Positions 1 through 7,329 of a stretch of 36,714 nt of DNA are shown here, piece after piece (within the stretch, counting starts at the first letter, position 1; the number at the start of each line of letters is the position of its first letter). The stretch is from JAGXLC01 sp041686375 (GTDB lineage: Bacteria > Bacteroidota > Bacteroidia > Bacteroidales > UBA12077), in NCBI GenBank assembly GCA_041686375.1, contig JAWLEB010000029.1, positions 1 to 36,714 of the forward strand, in the 5' to 3' direction. The notes beneath the pieces were generated by a model. It was not told the DNA's origin. It saw only the letters and a list, made by a program, of their open reading frames with translations, and did no database searches. Made by a program: the position numbers and the translations under genes.

Positions 1-36
1 ATATTATTAACAAATTTATACTGGATGAAATATTAA

Positions 37-210
37 ATTTTTTCCATTTTCACACAGTCTCTTTATCGTGGTGATCCGAAATATCTGCCATACCCCACCC
101 CCGGCCTGTTCACGGGCTCCAAATCAATAACGGAGGCCAGGAATTTCTCTAAACACAAAAAAAATAAGAGGTATCATGTATCTTTTCAACATATTAATCT
201 GTTGAAATAA
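37..210 (+). other. ATG-less open frame, possible gene remnant
   Basis: The frame is open for 57 codons after an in-frame TAA at 34-36 and ends with TAA at 208-210. It has no ATG, GTG or TTG start that would keep its convincing part. The middle reads like real protein, with RGDPKYLPYPTPG followed by FTGSKSITEARNFSKHKK, and the DNA there (about 85-145) is much more GC-rich than its surroundings. I do not recognise the family. An R-G element followed by an S-x-S/T element is loosely reminiscent of ADP-ribosyltransferase folds, but that is speculation. The most likely reading is the tail of a decayed gene. The rest of 1-353 holds one short frame (listed separately) and no other signal I can support. 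Confidence 0.3.
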
Positions 211-249
211 AGCCTATTAAAACGTTTATGTATATAGGAGGATATATTA

Positions 250-330
250 ATGCCTCATGGTTTGAATTACTTGATAGATATTTTTATCAATTTTTATGAT
301 AACATTAATGTACTAATTTTTATAATTTAG
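250..330 (+). CDS. Possible 26-residue small protein
   Basis: An ATG at 250 follows a textbook AGGAGG at 238-243 with good spacing. Such a site is unusual here, because almost no other gene in the window has one. The 26-residue product is hydrophobic in its C-terminal half (LIDIFINFYDNINVLIFII) and could be a small membrane peptide or a leader peptide for the truncated hutG that starts 23 bp later. Nothing beyond the ribosome-binding site supports expression, so chance is a serious alternative. Confidence 0.2.
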   Translation: MPHGLNYLIDIFINFYDNINVLIFII

Positions 331-353
331 CCCAAAAACTAAATATAAGCCTT

Positions 354-1034
354 ATGGGTATAAAGAAATACAGTGTGCTTTCGAAGGACACATGGGGCGG
401 CAGAATTGATGATAGTTCCAATATAGACTCATTTCGGTGGCATCAGTGTATAGAATTAATTGATCTTAATACGGTAGAGGCGAATGATTTTCCAAAGGAT
501 CATCATAAATTTTGTTTTGTGGGTTTCATTTGTGATAAAGGAGTTGAAAAGAACAAAGGGCGGGTAGGAACTGCGATGGGTCCTTTCAGTGTAAGGAGAG
601 CGATGTCCAATCTGCCAAATATGTTTGGTGGTAAGGGAAAAATATATGATGCTGGTAATATCCATTGTCTTGATAGACATTTAGAATCCGCTCAGGAGAA
701 TCTGGCTGTAGCTGTGAACAGGGTACTGGAACTCGGATTATTTCCGATAATTCTGGGTGGCGGACATGAAATCGCTTTTGGCCATTATAAAGGGTTGGAT
801 ATGTTTTCAGGGGCTCATGAACGCTTTTCAAAAATTGGGATCATAAATTTTGATGCCCATTTTGATTTAAGACCTTATGAGAATGGCCCTAATTCAGGAA
901 CCATGTTCAGACAGATAGCCGATTATAACAAAAAGAATGACAAGGAATTTTCTTATATGGTACTGGGAATTCAAAAGACAGCAAACACCTTGAGTCTTTT
1001 TAAAAAAGCTGATGAACTGCTAAAAGTAATATAA
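354..1034 (+). pseudogene. hutG: Formimidoylglutamase HutG, C-terminally truncated
   Basis: This is an arginase/agmatinase/formimidoylglutamase family protein, which in histidine breakdown splits N-formimidoyl-glutamate to glutamate and formamide. Two manganese-ligand motifs are visible: GGGHE (His138) and NFDAHFD (Asp167, His169, Asp171). NSGTMFRQI (180-188) is typical of the HutG branch. The frame stops at residue 226, just after LSLFKKADELLKVI. The last third of the fold is therefore missing, including the SxDxD motif that supplies the other two metal ligands; family members run to about 310-380 residues. A Nudix gene starts only 17 bp after the stop, so the lost part is not present in another frame. 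No other hut gene is in view. The product is probably inactive. The alternative is a truncated protein kept for another role. Confidence 0.8.
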
Positions 1035-1051
1035 AACCTAAAAATCTAAAG

Positions 1052-1507
1052 ATGGCTGGTGAAATAAAAGGATTCAATATCAGGGTATATGCCCTGATCA
1101 TAAATAAAGAAAAACAGATATTGTTAAGTGATGAATTTCAACTGGGAATGAAGATGACAAAGTTCCCGGGCGGAGGCCTTAAAGCGGGAGAAGGAACAAT
1201 TGATTGTCTGAAACGTGAAGCTATGGAAGAATTCGGGCAAGAGATTGAGGTATTAGACCATTATTATACCCTGGATTATTTTCAGCCTTCTATATTTTAT
1301 TCAGAATATCAATTAATAAGTATTTATTACAAGGCTCAATTTACTGAAAAAATAAAGTTTGAAGTATCTGAGCGGCCTTTCGATATCCCTGAATTAAAGA
1401 ACGGGAGTATATCCTTCCGTTGGAAATCGCTTACTAAGCTCAAAGAAGAGGATATGACATTACCGGTAGATAAAAAGGTAGTTCGTATGTTGAATGTGTC
1501 AGATTAG
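1052..1507 (+). CDS. Nudix hydrolase
   Basis: This 151-residue protein is a single Nudix domain. The Nudix box lies at residues 41-63 (G-x5-E-x7-REAMEEFG), with the metal-binding glutamates Glu56, Glu59 and Glu60 intact. The family hydrolyses nucleoside diphosphates linked to another group, such as oxidised nucleotides, nucleotide sugars or dinucleoside polyphosphates. The substrate cannot be read from the sequence. The gene lies 17 bp after the truncated hutG and 22 bp before gmhB on the same strand, so the three may share a transcript. The ATG at 1052 fits the usual N-terminal beta-strand (GFNIRVYALIINKE). It is cytoplasmic, with no signal peptide. Confidence 0.85.
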   Translation: MAGEIKGFNIRVYALIINKEKQILLSDEFQLGMKMTKFPGGGLKAGEGTIDCLKREAMEEFGQEIEVLDHYYTLDYFQPSIFYSEYQLISIYYKAQFTEKIKFEVSERPFDIPELKNGSISFRWKSLTKLKEEDMTLPVDKKVVRMLNVSD

Positions 1508-1529
1508 ATTAAATTAAATATTGTATTTC

Positions 1530-2093
1530 ATGAGTAGAAAAGCTGTTTTTTTAGATCGTGATGGAGTTATAAATGTGGAGAAAAATTTTATACTTTCCCC
1601 TGAACAAATAGAACTTATAGAAGAAGTTCCCGAAGCAGTGAAACTTATTAATGAATCTCAGTTTTTAGCCATTTTATTTACTAATCAATCGGCTGTTGCC
1701 AGAAATTTAATTAACATTGATGAATTAGCAGGTATACATCAAAAACTCGAACTTGATTTGCAAAAATTCGGAGCATATCTTGATGCTGTTTATGTTTGTC
1801 CGCATCATCCGGGTTTTGATATTTCAGGCGGAAATTCTGAATTCCTCATAGAATGCGAATGCAGGAAGCCTAAAGCCGGGATGTTATTTCAGGCAGCTAA
1901 TGATTTAAATATTAATCTTAACCAATCTTTCGTAGTTGGAGATACGGACAGAGATATAAAAGCTGGTAAAGAGGCCGGATGTACGGCAATAGGTGTGCGC
2001 ACAGGAAAAAACATTGAAACCTTTGATATTACACCGGATTATGTATTTGATAATTTACAGGCAGCAATTCAATTTATCTTAAATGACTCTTAA
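1530..2093 (+). CDS. gmhB: D-glycero-D-manno-heptose-1,7-bisphosphate 7-phosphatase (GmhB-type HAD phosphatase)
   Basis: This 187-residue HAD-superfamily phosphatase belongs to the histidinol-phosphatase/GmhB branch. Motif I is DRDGVIN with Asp9 as nucleophile and Asp11 as acid/base, motif II is TNQS (51-54), and motif III is GDTDRD (137-142). The Cys90-x-His92 ... Cys109-x-Cys111 zinc loop followed by RKP is diagnostic of GmhB. The enzyme removes the C7 phosphate of heptose bisphosphate on the way to ADP-heptose for lipopolysaccharide or S-layer glycans. The ATG at 1530 is preferred over a TTG at 1521, because residues MSRKAVFLDRDG begin exactly at the first beta-strand. Some relatives act on other sugar bisphosphates. 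It converges on the next gene with 5 bp between stops. Confidence 0.85.
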   Translation: MSRKAVFLDRDGVINVEKNFILSPEQIELIEEVPEAVKLINESQFLAILFTNQSAVARNLINIDELAGIHQKLELDLQKFGAYLDAVYVCPHHPGFDISGGNSEFLIECECRKPKAGMLFQAANDLNINLNQSFVVGDTDRDIKAGKEAGCTAIGVRTGKNIETFDITPDYVFDNLQAAIQFILNDS

Positions 2094-2098
2094 TATTT

Positions 2099-3403
2099 TT
2101 ATTTTTCGAATACAAATCTTAGCATTTCTCTGTAAACATTTTCCCATCCTTTCCATAACCCATGGTCGCTTAAAGCTTCGTTATGCCAAATACTTATAAA
2201 TGTTCCGTCAACCTTTTTAATTTTTTCGATCATGTTTTCTATGAAAGAAATGGCCTCATTTGTATTTAGTTTTTTTTGTTTATTCAGCGTAGTGTCCATA
2301 ATTTGAAAGGGGTATATCAATAGCTCAGTAGGAGTCTCATTGTAAAGGTCATAATACTTAAAAGGAGTGCATGTTCCGGCCCGGAACCCTATATCGGTAG
2401 CATACCCCATTGTATAGTCTTCTTTTATTCCGGCCTTAATAAGATTCTGATACGTTTGATTAACATGCAATTTAAGATAGTGCTGGCGGCTTTTATTGAC
2501 TTTTCTCCCTATTACAGTCTCCAGGTTCTTTTTTTCACTTTTTAATAAATCTTCCTTGTTGCTTGTTTTATAGGAAGGATGTAAACCTACTTCGTATTTT
2601 TCTGCAATTTGCTTGATGAGATTCTGATATGCATTTTTTTCAATAGACACATTGTTGTCAAATCTGCCACTATTCCCTACCAGAAAAAACCAGATGGGTT
2701 CAATTTTATATTTTTGATGCAAGTCGAAAAAGATGTCATACGTATCATATGGATCTTTCCGTCCTGCAAGTGTTCTGTATCTTCTAAGGTTATCCTCAAG
2801 GTTGAGGTTGATTAAGGAACTTAAGGTTGCCCCTAATGTGCGGCTTATTCCCTTAAAAAGAAATGCATAGGCATTATCAATATCGATTGTGGATATATAT
2901 CTGAATTTTCGTTCAGGGAAATGTGTTTCAGGATACCGTTTTTTAATTGTGTCTGCAAAAGCATAAATCCATTGGTCTATAATAGGTTCCTGCAAAAAAT
3001 TGTTTTCAAATGCCAGGCTTTCCTTGGCTTCAAAACGTCCATGTGCGTCAGCGAGAAAGGGGAGATGCTCCTCATACCTTGAAATCAAATAAAAAATGGA
3101 AGAAAAAATATCAAACGGTAAGGCGGAATGATCGTTGGTTTGGAAAAAAATCTTAAGACTATCCCATTGGGTCACAAAAATTTGTTTGTTTTCTATATGA
3201 TCCTCAAATAGAAGTTCTGTGGGTTTTATGAAAATACCTTCTTCAAGTTCCTGGTGTGAGTAATTAATTTTTGCTCCATTGAAATTTTTAAACTCTTCGG
3301 TATTTTCTGTGACTTTATACATCGTGTTTAGCACTTGCTTAAATACAAAGTCAAGAGTATAGTTAAGACGCGGCGTTATTTTATGGGTATGAATTAAAAT
3401 CAA
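2099..3403 (-). CDS. Polysaccharide deacetylase-like protein
   Basis: This 434-residue protein has an N-terminal part of about 165 residues typical of a Bacteroidota family, followed by a polysaccharide-deacetylase (NodB/CE4-like) barrel. Likely metal and catalytic elements are STIDIDNAY (Asp174, Asp176), LHPSY (His275), SRQHYLKLH (305-313), GFRAGT (Arg341) and SIWHNEAL (His407). There is no signal peptide, so it probably acts on a cytoplasmic or membrane-bound intermediate in envelope glycan synthesis; the substrate is unknown. It lies 35 bp downstream of mutS2 on the same strand, so the two are probably co-transcribed. The far ATG is kept because homology-like sequence (ITPRLNYTLDFVF) starts near it. 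Confidence 0.7.
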   Translation of the reverse strand: MILIHTHKITPRLNYTLDFVFKQVLNTMYKVTENTEEFKNFNGAKINYSHQELEEGIFIKPTELLFEDHIENKQIFVTQWDSLKIFFQTNDHSALPFDIFSSIFYLISRYEEHLPFLADAHGRFEAKESLAFENNFLQEPIIDQWIYAFADTIKKRYPETHFPERKFRYISTIDIDNAYAFLFKGISRTLGATLSSLINLNLEDNLRRYRTLAGRKDPYDTYDIFFDLHQKYKIEPIWFFLVGNSGRFDNNVSIEKNAYQNLIKQIAEKYEVGLHPSYKTSNKEDLLKSEKKNLETVIGRKVNKSRQHYLKLHVNQTYQNLIKAGIKEDYTMGYATDIGFRAGTCTPFKYYDLYNETPTELLIYPFQIMDTTLNKQKKLNTNEAISFIENMIEKIKKVDGTFISIWHNEALSDHGLWKGWENVYREMLRFVFEK

Positions 3404-3438
3404 AATGGGTATAATTTTACTATCAAATATAACAAATT

Positions 3439-5910
3439 TTAGTAATCCAGATCAACTACAGTTATGCCTGAACCTCCATATTCAACATTCTCATCTCCGA
3501 AATGTTTAACCATATCTACTGAACTTAAATATTTGCGAACCAACTGCCGTAAAATTCCATTTCCTTTGCCGTGTAATATACGTACTTGTTTAGTGTTAAC
3601 AACTATAGCTTCGTCTATAAAATCTCTAACCATTTGCAGTGCCTCATCAGCTCTTTTCCCTCTGATGTCAAGCTCCGGGTGAAATTCCATTTTTCGTTTC
3701 CCCAGGTTATAATTTTGACTTAGATTGCTTGTAGGAGTTTTGGCTTCTTTTTGATATTCTTCCTCGCTTATCTTTTCTATTTGATCATATGGAATAGTAG
3801 TCAATATATTTCCAAAAGCTATTAAAACACTTTTTTCATTGACGTCTATAATTTCTCCCACAGAGTCTCTTCCTTTCAGTTGTACTTTGTCTCCTTTGTT
3901 CAGTTTATTATGGTATTCTTTATGTTGGCGTGTTTCACTTTTTTGTTTTTCTGGTTGTTGCAGTACCTTCTTTCTTTCATGTTCTATTTTATGAATTTTT
4001 GAGTCAAGTTCTTCAGGCTTCTCTTGTAAAGCCTGTTCTTTAAACTCTTCTAATTCTTTTCTGGCTTGTTTTGTTTTTTCTTTTTCAGCTTGACTTTCTT
4101 TAATTTGGCGTATAGTGTTTTCTATTTTTTTGTTGATTTGTGCAAGAAGTTGCTGCGCTTCTTCCTGGGCTTCTTTTTTAATTTTTTTCTTTAAATTTTT
4201 AGCATCCTTCAACTCTTCTGCATACTTATCGAGTAATTTTTCTATTTTTTTCTCTTTTGCTTTTATTGACTCCCGCTTATTTTCCCAGTATTGTTTGTCT
4301 CGAATTATATCTTTAAGGTTTTTGTCGTAGTCAATATGCTGCTTTCCAACTTTACTGGAGGCCTCTTTTAATACATTTTGAGGTAGCCCAATTTTTTTTG
4401 CAATTTCAAATGCAAATGAACTGCCGGGTTCACCTATTGTTAGTTTATAGAGTGGTTTCATATCTTTTGCGTCAAAAAGCATAGCGCCATTTTCAATGCC
4501 TTCCGCCTCTGAAGCAAAATGTTTCAGGTTGGCATAGTGTGTTGTTATTGCACCCATGACGCCTTTTTGGTTGAGTGCATCCAGAATCGATTCGGCTATT
4601 GCCCCTCCTAGTATGGGTTCTGTACCTGCTCCAAATTCATCAATTAAAATTATGGAATCTTCATCAGCATATTTCAGAAAATTTTTCATGTTCACCAGAT
4701 GAGAGCTATAAGTACTGAGATCATTCTCAATAGATTGATCGTCTCCGATATTGATGAATATTTTACGGAATATGCCTGCTTCGGAACCGTATTTTACCGG
4801 TATAAGCAGTCCGCATTGAAACATGTATTGAAGCAGTCCTATTGTTTTAAGGCATACGGATTTTCCTCCTGCATTGGGGCCTGAAATTACGATTATTCTG
4901 CTTTTTTTGTCCAGGGTTATGCTTAATGGTACTACTTCCTTATTTTCTGCTTTATAATTAAGATATAATACAGGATGTACAGCATCTATCCACCTCAGGT
5001 GGGGGTGACTGACAACTGCAGGTTTGATGGCATTAATTTCTTTTGCATATAACGCCTTAGCCCTTATAAAATCTATAGTTCCCAGAAAATCAATGGCCGT
5101 TAATAGTTCATCAATATAAGGTCTCAGATCGTCAGCCAGGTCAGTTAAAATTTTGATTATTTCCCTTTTTTCTGCATAGTGAAGTTCCCGGATTTCGTTG
5201 TTAAGCTCTACTATTTCTGTTGGTTCAATATAAACAGTCCGACCGGAAGCTGATTCATCTTGTACCAGACCGTTAATTTTTCGCTTATTGCCTGCTTCAA
5301 CCGGGATTACTGTGCGCCCATGTCTTATGGACAGGTTGGTTTCTTCATTTACGATACCTTTGCTTTTAGCTCTTTCTAATATTTTGTTTATCTTTCCTGA
5401 AACTTGATTTTCTTTCTGTAAAATTGAATTGCGAATATTTTTTAAATCTTGGGAAGCATTGTTTTTGATATCTCCTTTAGGAGTTAATGTTCTGTCTATA
5501 CGCTCGCTCACAAAGTTATACAAAGTAATATTTTTTGTTAGATTAAACAGGCTGAGGTATTTTTCCTCTTCTCGGTTGTTGTTGAAAAAAGTAATGATTT
5601 TTTTTATAGTTGCCTGGTTGAGGCGCAAATGATATACTTCTTCAACTTCCGGATGTGTGCCTTCTATTCTTATCTTTTCAAGGGCATCTCGAACATCAAC
5701 GCAATGATCTAAAGGGAAATTTTCTTCAAATTCAATGACTTCCTTAAATTCGGCTACCTGGCTGACGAGTTTTGAAATGAATTTTTGTGAATAAGAAATT
5801 TTGATTTGATTAACCTTTTCTCTTCCGAGGTTACTTATGCATTTATCTGCAATTCTTTCCCTTACTTTGTTAAATTCTATTTTTTCCTCGAAATTACTGG
5901 GATATAGCAC
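3439..5910 (-). CDS. mutS2: MutS2 family ATPase/endonuclease with Smr domain
   Basis: This 823-residue protein has the normal MutS2 length and domain order. A MutS-like core and clamp (about 1-320) is followed by the ABC-type ATPase with Walker A GPNAGGKS (344-351), the DLSTYSSHL signature (397-405) and Walker B ILIDEFGAGTEP (421-432). A long charged coiled coil (about 530-680) and a C-terminal Smr nuclease domain (741-823) with LDIRGKR and HGKGNG complete it. The mismatch-recognition N-terminal domain of MutS is absent, as expected. MutS2 proteins act on recombination intermediates and, in Bacillus, on collided ribosomes. Which role applies here is not visible. Its upstream region faces the 502-bp intergenic stretch carrying repeat copy A. 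Confidence 0.95.
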   Translation of the reverse strand: MLYPSNFEEKIEFNKVRERIADKCISNLGREKVNQIKISYSQKFISKLVSQVAEFKEVIEFEENFPLDHCVDVRDALEKIRIEGTHPEVEEVYHLRLNQATIKKIITFFNNNREEEKYLSLFNLTKNITLYNFVSERIDRTLTPKGDIKNNASQDLKNIRNSILQKENQVSGKINKILERAKSKGIVNEETNLSIRHGRTVIPVEAGNKRKINGLVQDESASGRTVYIEPTEIVELNNEIRELHYAEKREIIKILTDLADDLRPYIDELLTAIDFLGTIDFIRAKALYAKEINAIKPAVVSHPHLRWIDAVHPVLYLNYKAENKEVVPLSITLDKKSRIIVISGPNAGGKSVCLKTIGLLQYMFQCGLLIPVKYGSEAGIFRKIFINIGDDQSIENDLSTYSSHLVNMKNFLKYADEDSIILIDEFGAGTEPILGGAIAESILDALNQKGVMGAITTHYANLKHFASEAEGIENGAMLFDAKDMKPLYKLTIGEPGSSFAFEIAKKIGLPQNVLKEASSKVGKQHIDYDKNLKDIIRDKQYWENKRESIKAKEKKIEKLLDKYAEELKDAKNLKKKIKKEAQEEAQQLLAQINKKIENTIRQIKESQAEKEKTKQARKELEEFKEQALQEKPEELDSKIHKIEHERKKVLQQPEKQKSETRQHKEYHNKLNKGDKVQLKGRDSVGEIIDVNEKSVLIAFGNILTTIPYDQIEKISEEEYQKEAKTPTSNLSQNYNLGKRKMEFHPELDIRGKRADEALQMVRDFIDEAIVVNTKQVRILHGKGNGILRQLVRKYLSSVDMVKHFGDENVEYGGSGITVVDLDY

Positions 5911-6071
5911 AATAAATATGGTTTATTTTGTTTATTTTCGATATGCAAAATTAATATTAAAATACGGAGGATGCGAATTTTTATACCATTGATGTTTATG
6001 GTTGGTCAATGGTTCTTTCTACTTCAGGCATGACGATTTTTTCAGCAAAAATATCCTGCATCAACTTTCGT

Positions 6072-6213
6072 ATGAAACCCTTATCCACTAGCATATACAA
6101 AAGCCTATGTATAAAGTATGAGGGTTTTATGGGATGCAGAATGAACTTACGTTGACTTTTGTAGCAATAAGTCTCAGAGAATGAAACTAATAATCTAACT
6201 TTATCCGAATGAA
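6072..6213 (+). repeat. Dispersed intergenic element, copy A
   Basis: This is the best-preserved copy of a repeat found at four places in the window. The core runs from the ATGAAAC at 6072 to a second ATGAAAC at 6181, 109 nt apart, and a tail runs to a third ATGAAAC at 6209. Copies B and C match it base for base over long runs, such as GTTGACTTTTGTAGCAATAAG shared with B. Two potential stems are AAACCCT (6075-6081) with AGGGTTT (6121-6127), and ACTTA (6145-6149) with TAAGT (6168-6172). It sits between divergent mutS2 and the 6413 gene. On the complement one frame stays open through it, but that frame is broken in the other copies. Confidence 0.85.
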
Positions 6214-6217
6214 ACGT

Positions 6218-6270
6218 CCATGATAAAATAAACATTAATATCACAAAAGGAAATGTTTATTTTATCATGG
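6218..6270. repeat. Perfect 19-bp inverted repeat (hairpin)
   Basis: Positions 6218-6236 are perfectly complementary to 6252-6270, leaving a 15-nt loop. The arms are CCATGATAAAATAAACATT and its reverse complement. The hairpin begins 3 bp after the tail of repeat copy A, in the leader of the 6413 gene. It has no T-tract, so it is not a normal terminator. Possibilities include a decayed mobile-element end, a DNA cruciform or protein-binding site, or an RNA stability element. The rest of 5911-6412 holds copy A, this hairpin, a short frame remnant on the complement at about 5996-6070, and nothing else I can support. Confidence 0.8.
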
Positions 6271-6412
6271 TAAGTTCCATATGGCCATAAATAATAAAAA
6301 ATAAACATATGAAACCAATCTCCGATGGTTTTTTGTTGGTAAGGTTTCCCTATTTCAAATATAGATATCAGTAAATATAATACCTGCATTTACAATTGCG
6401 TTCAAATTTTAT

Positions 6413-7150
6413 ATGGATAAGACTTTAAAACAAATATTGTTATGGCTTTTCTTATTTGCCGTTTCCATGGGTCTTTTTGAAGCCTCCATTGTAGTGTATT
6501 TGCGTGAATTATATTATCCGGAAGGCTTTTCATTCCCGCTTACTCCAGTAGACAGAGCCGTGGGCATTACAGAAATTCTCAGAGAGATAATATCTATGCT
6601 CATGATTATTAGTGTTGCAGTGCTTGCTTTTAAAAATTTTTATCGCCAGTTTGCTGCATTCATCTTTATTTTTGCTATCTGGGATATTTTCTATTATGTT
6701 TTTCTTAAACTAATTTTGGATTGGCCTGAGAGTTTGTTGACATGGGATATATTGTATTTAATTCCTGTGGCCTGGACAGGTCCCGTCTTAGCACCCGTAT
6801 TAATTTCATTGATTATGATTTTATTATTTTGGGTAATAATATATTTTGATTATAAGAATGCTGAAAAATTCAACATTTGTATGAAAGAATGGGGACTTTT
6901 AATCGCGGGAGCATTTGTGGTCTTTATATCGTTTATCTGGGATTATTCTGTTTTCCTTATTTCTCAGGTTCATATAAGTGCATTATTTAAATCTCCTGAG
7001 GAAGGGCAAAGCATATTGACTCAATATACTCCGGATAAATTCAATTGGTTTTTATTTTCTATAGGTACTGTTGTAATTTTAGCGGCAATATTTTTTATCT
7101 ATAAAAGAAATGCAGGTTCAAGGGAGTATAACCATACTTACAATACATAA
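6413..7150 (+). CDS. Integral membrane protein of unknown function
   Basis: This 245-residue protein has about six hydrophobic helices, near residues 8-28, 55-75, 80-100, 115-143, 160-183 and 213-236. Conserved-looking polar features within the membrane part are FEASIVVYLRELYYPEG (22-38), RAVGITEILREI and the DWPESLLTWDILYLIP segment. The pattern of Glu, Arg and Tyr next to helix ends suggests a real conserved family, but I cannot name it or assign a function. The gene stands alone, with a 262-bp leader containing repeat copy A's downstream flank and a 19-bp hairpin. It is followed by 179 bp before the histidine kinase gene. Confidence 0.75.
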   Translation: MDKTLKQILLWLFLFAVSMGLFEASIVVYLRELYYPEGFSFPLTPVDRAVGITEILREIISMLMIISVAVLAFKNFYRQFAAFIFIFAIWDIFYYVFLKLILDWPESLLTWDILYLIPVAWTGPVLAPVLISLIMILLFWVIIYFDYKNAEKFNICMKEWGLLIAGAFVVFISFIWDYSVFLISQVHISALFKSPEEGQSILTQYTPDKFNWFLFSIGTVVILAAIFFIYKRNAGSREYNHTYNT

Positions 7151-7329
7151 CATTTCAATATTTATTATGGGCGTATATCACCTTATTTGACGTGTCGGTG
7201 ATGTTCCTGTGGTTCGATTTTATGTGAAGTGATATGTTCCATTTAGTCAAAGACCTTGTGTTGTTTGTAAAATAACTTTGTGATTAGGTCAATTATTTTT
7301 TATCTTGTTTCTTAATAATCCTTTAATAA

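Noticed and set aside
5996..6244. An 82-residue open frame on the minus strand across repeat copy A
   Set aside because: Equivalent frames in copies B and C are broken by stops and a 1-nt shift, there is no ribosome-binding site, and it is better explained by the repeat.
6312..6334. AAACCA...TGGTTT hairpin followed by T-run, upstream of the 6413 gene
   Set aside because: The stem is only 6 bp with two GC pairs and lies before, not after, a gene; too weak to call a terminator or attenuator.
7175..7235. Two mutually exclusive stems (ATCACC/GGTGAT and ATATCAC/GTGATAT) before the kinase gene
   Set aside because: Attenuator-like arrangement, but the stems are 6-7 bp with no leader peptide and no T-run; chance is likely.
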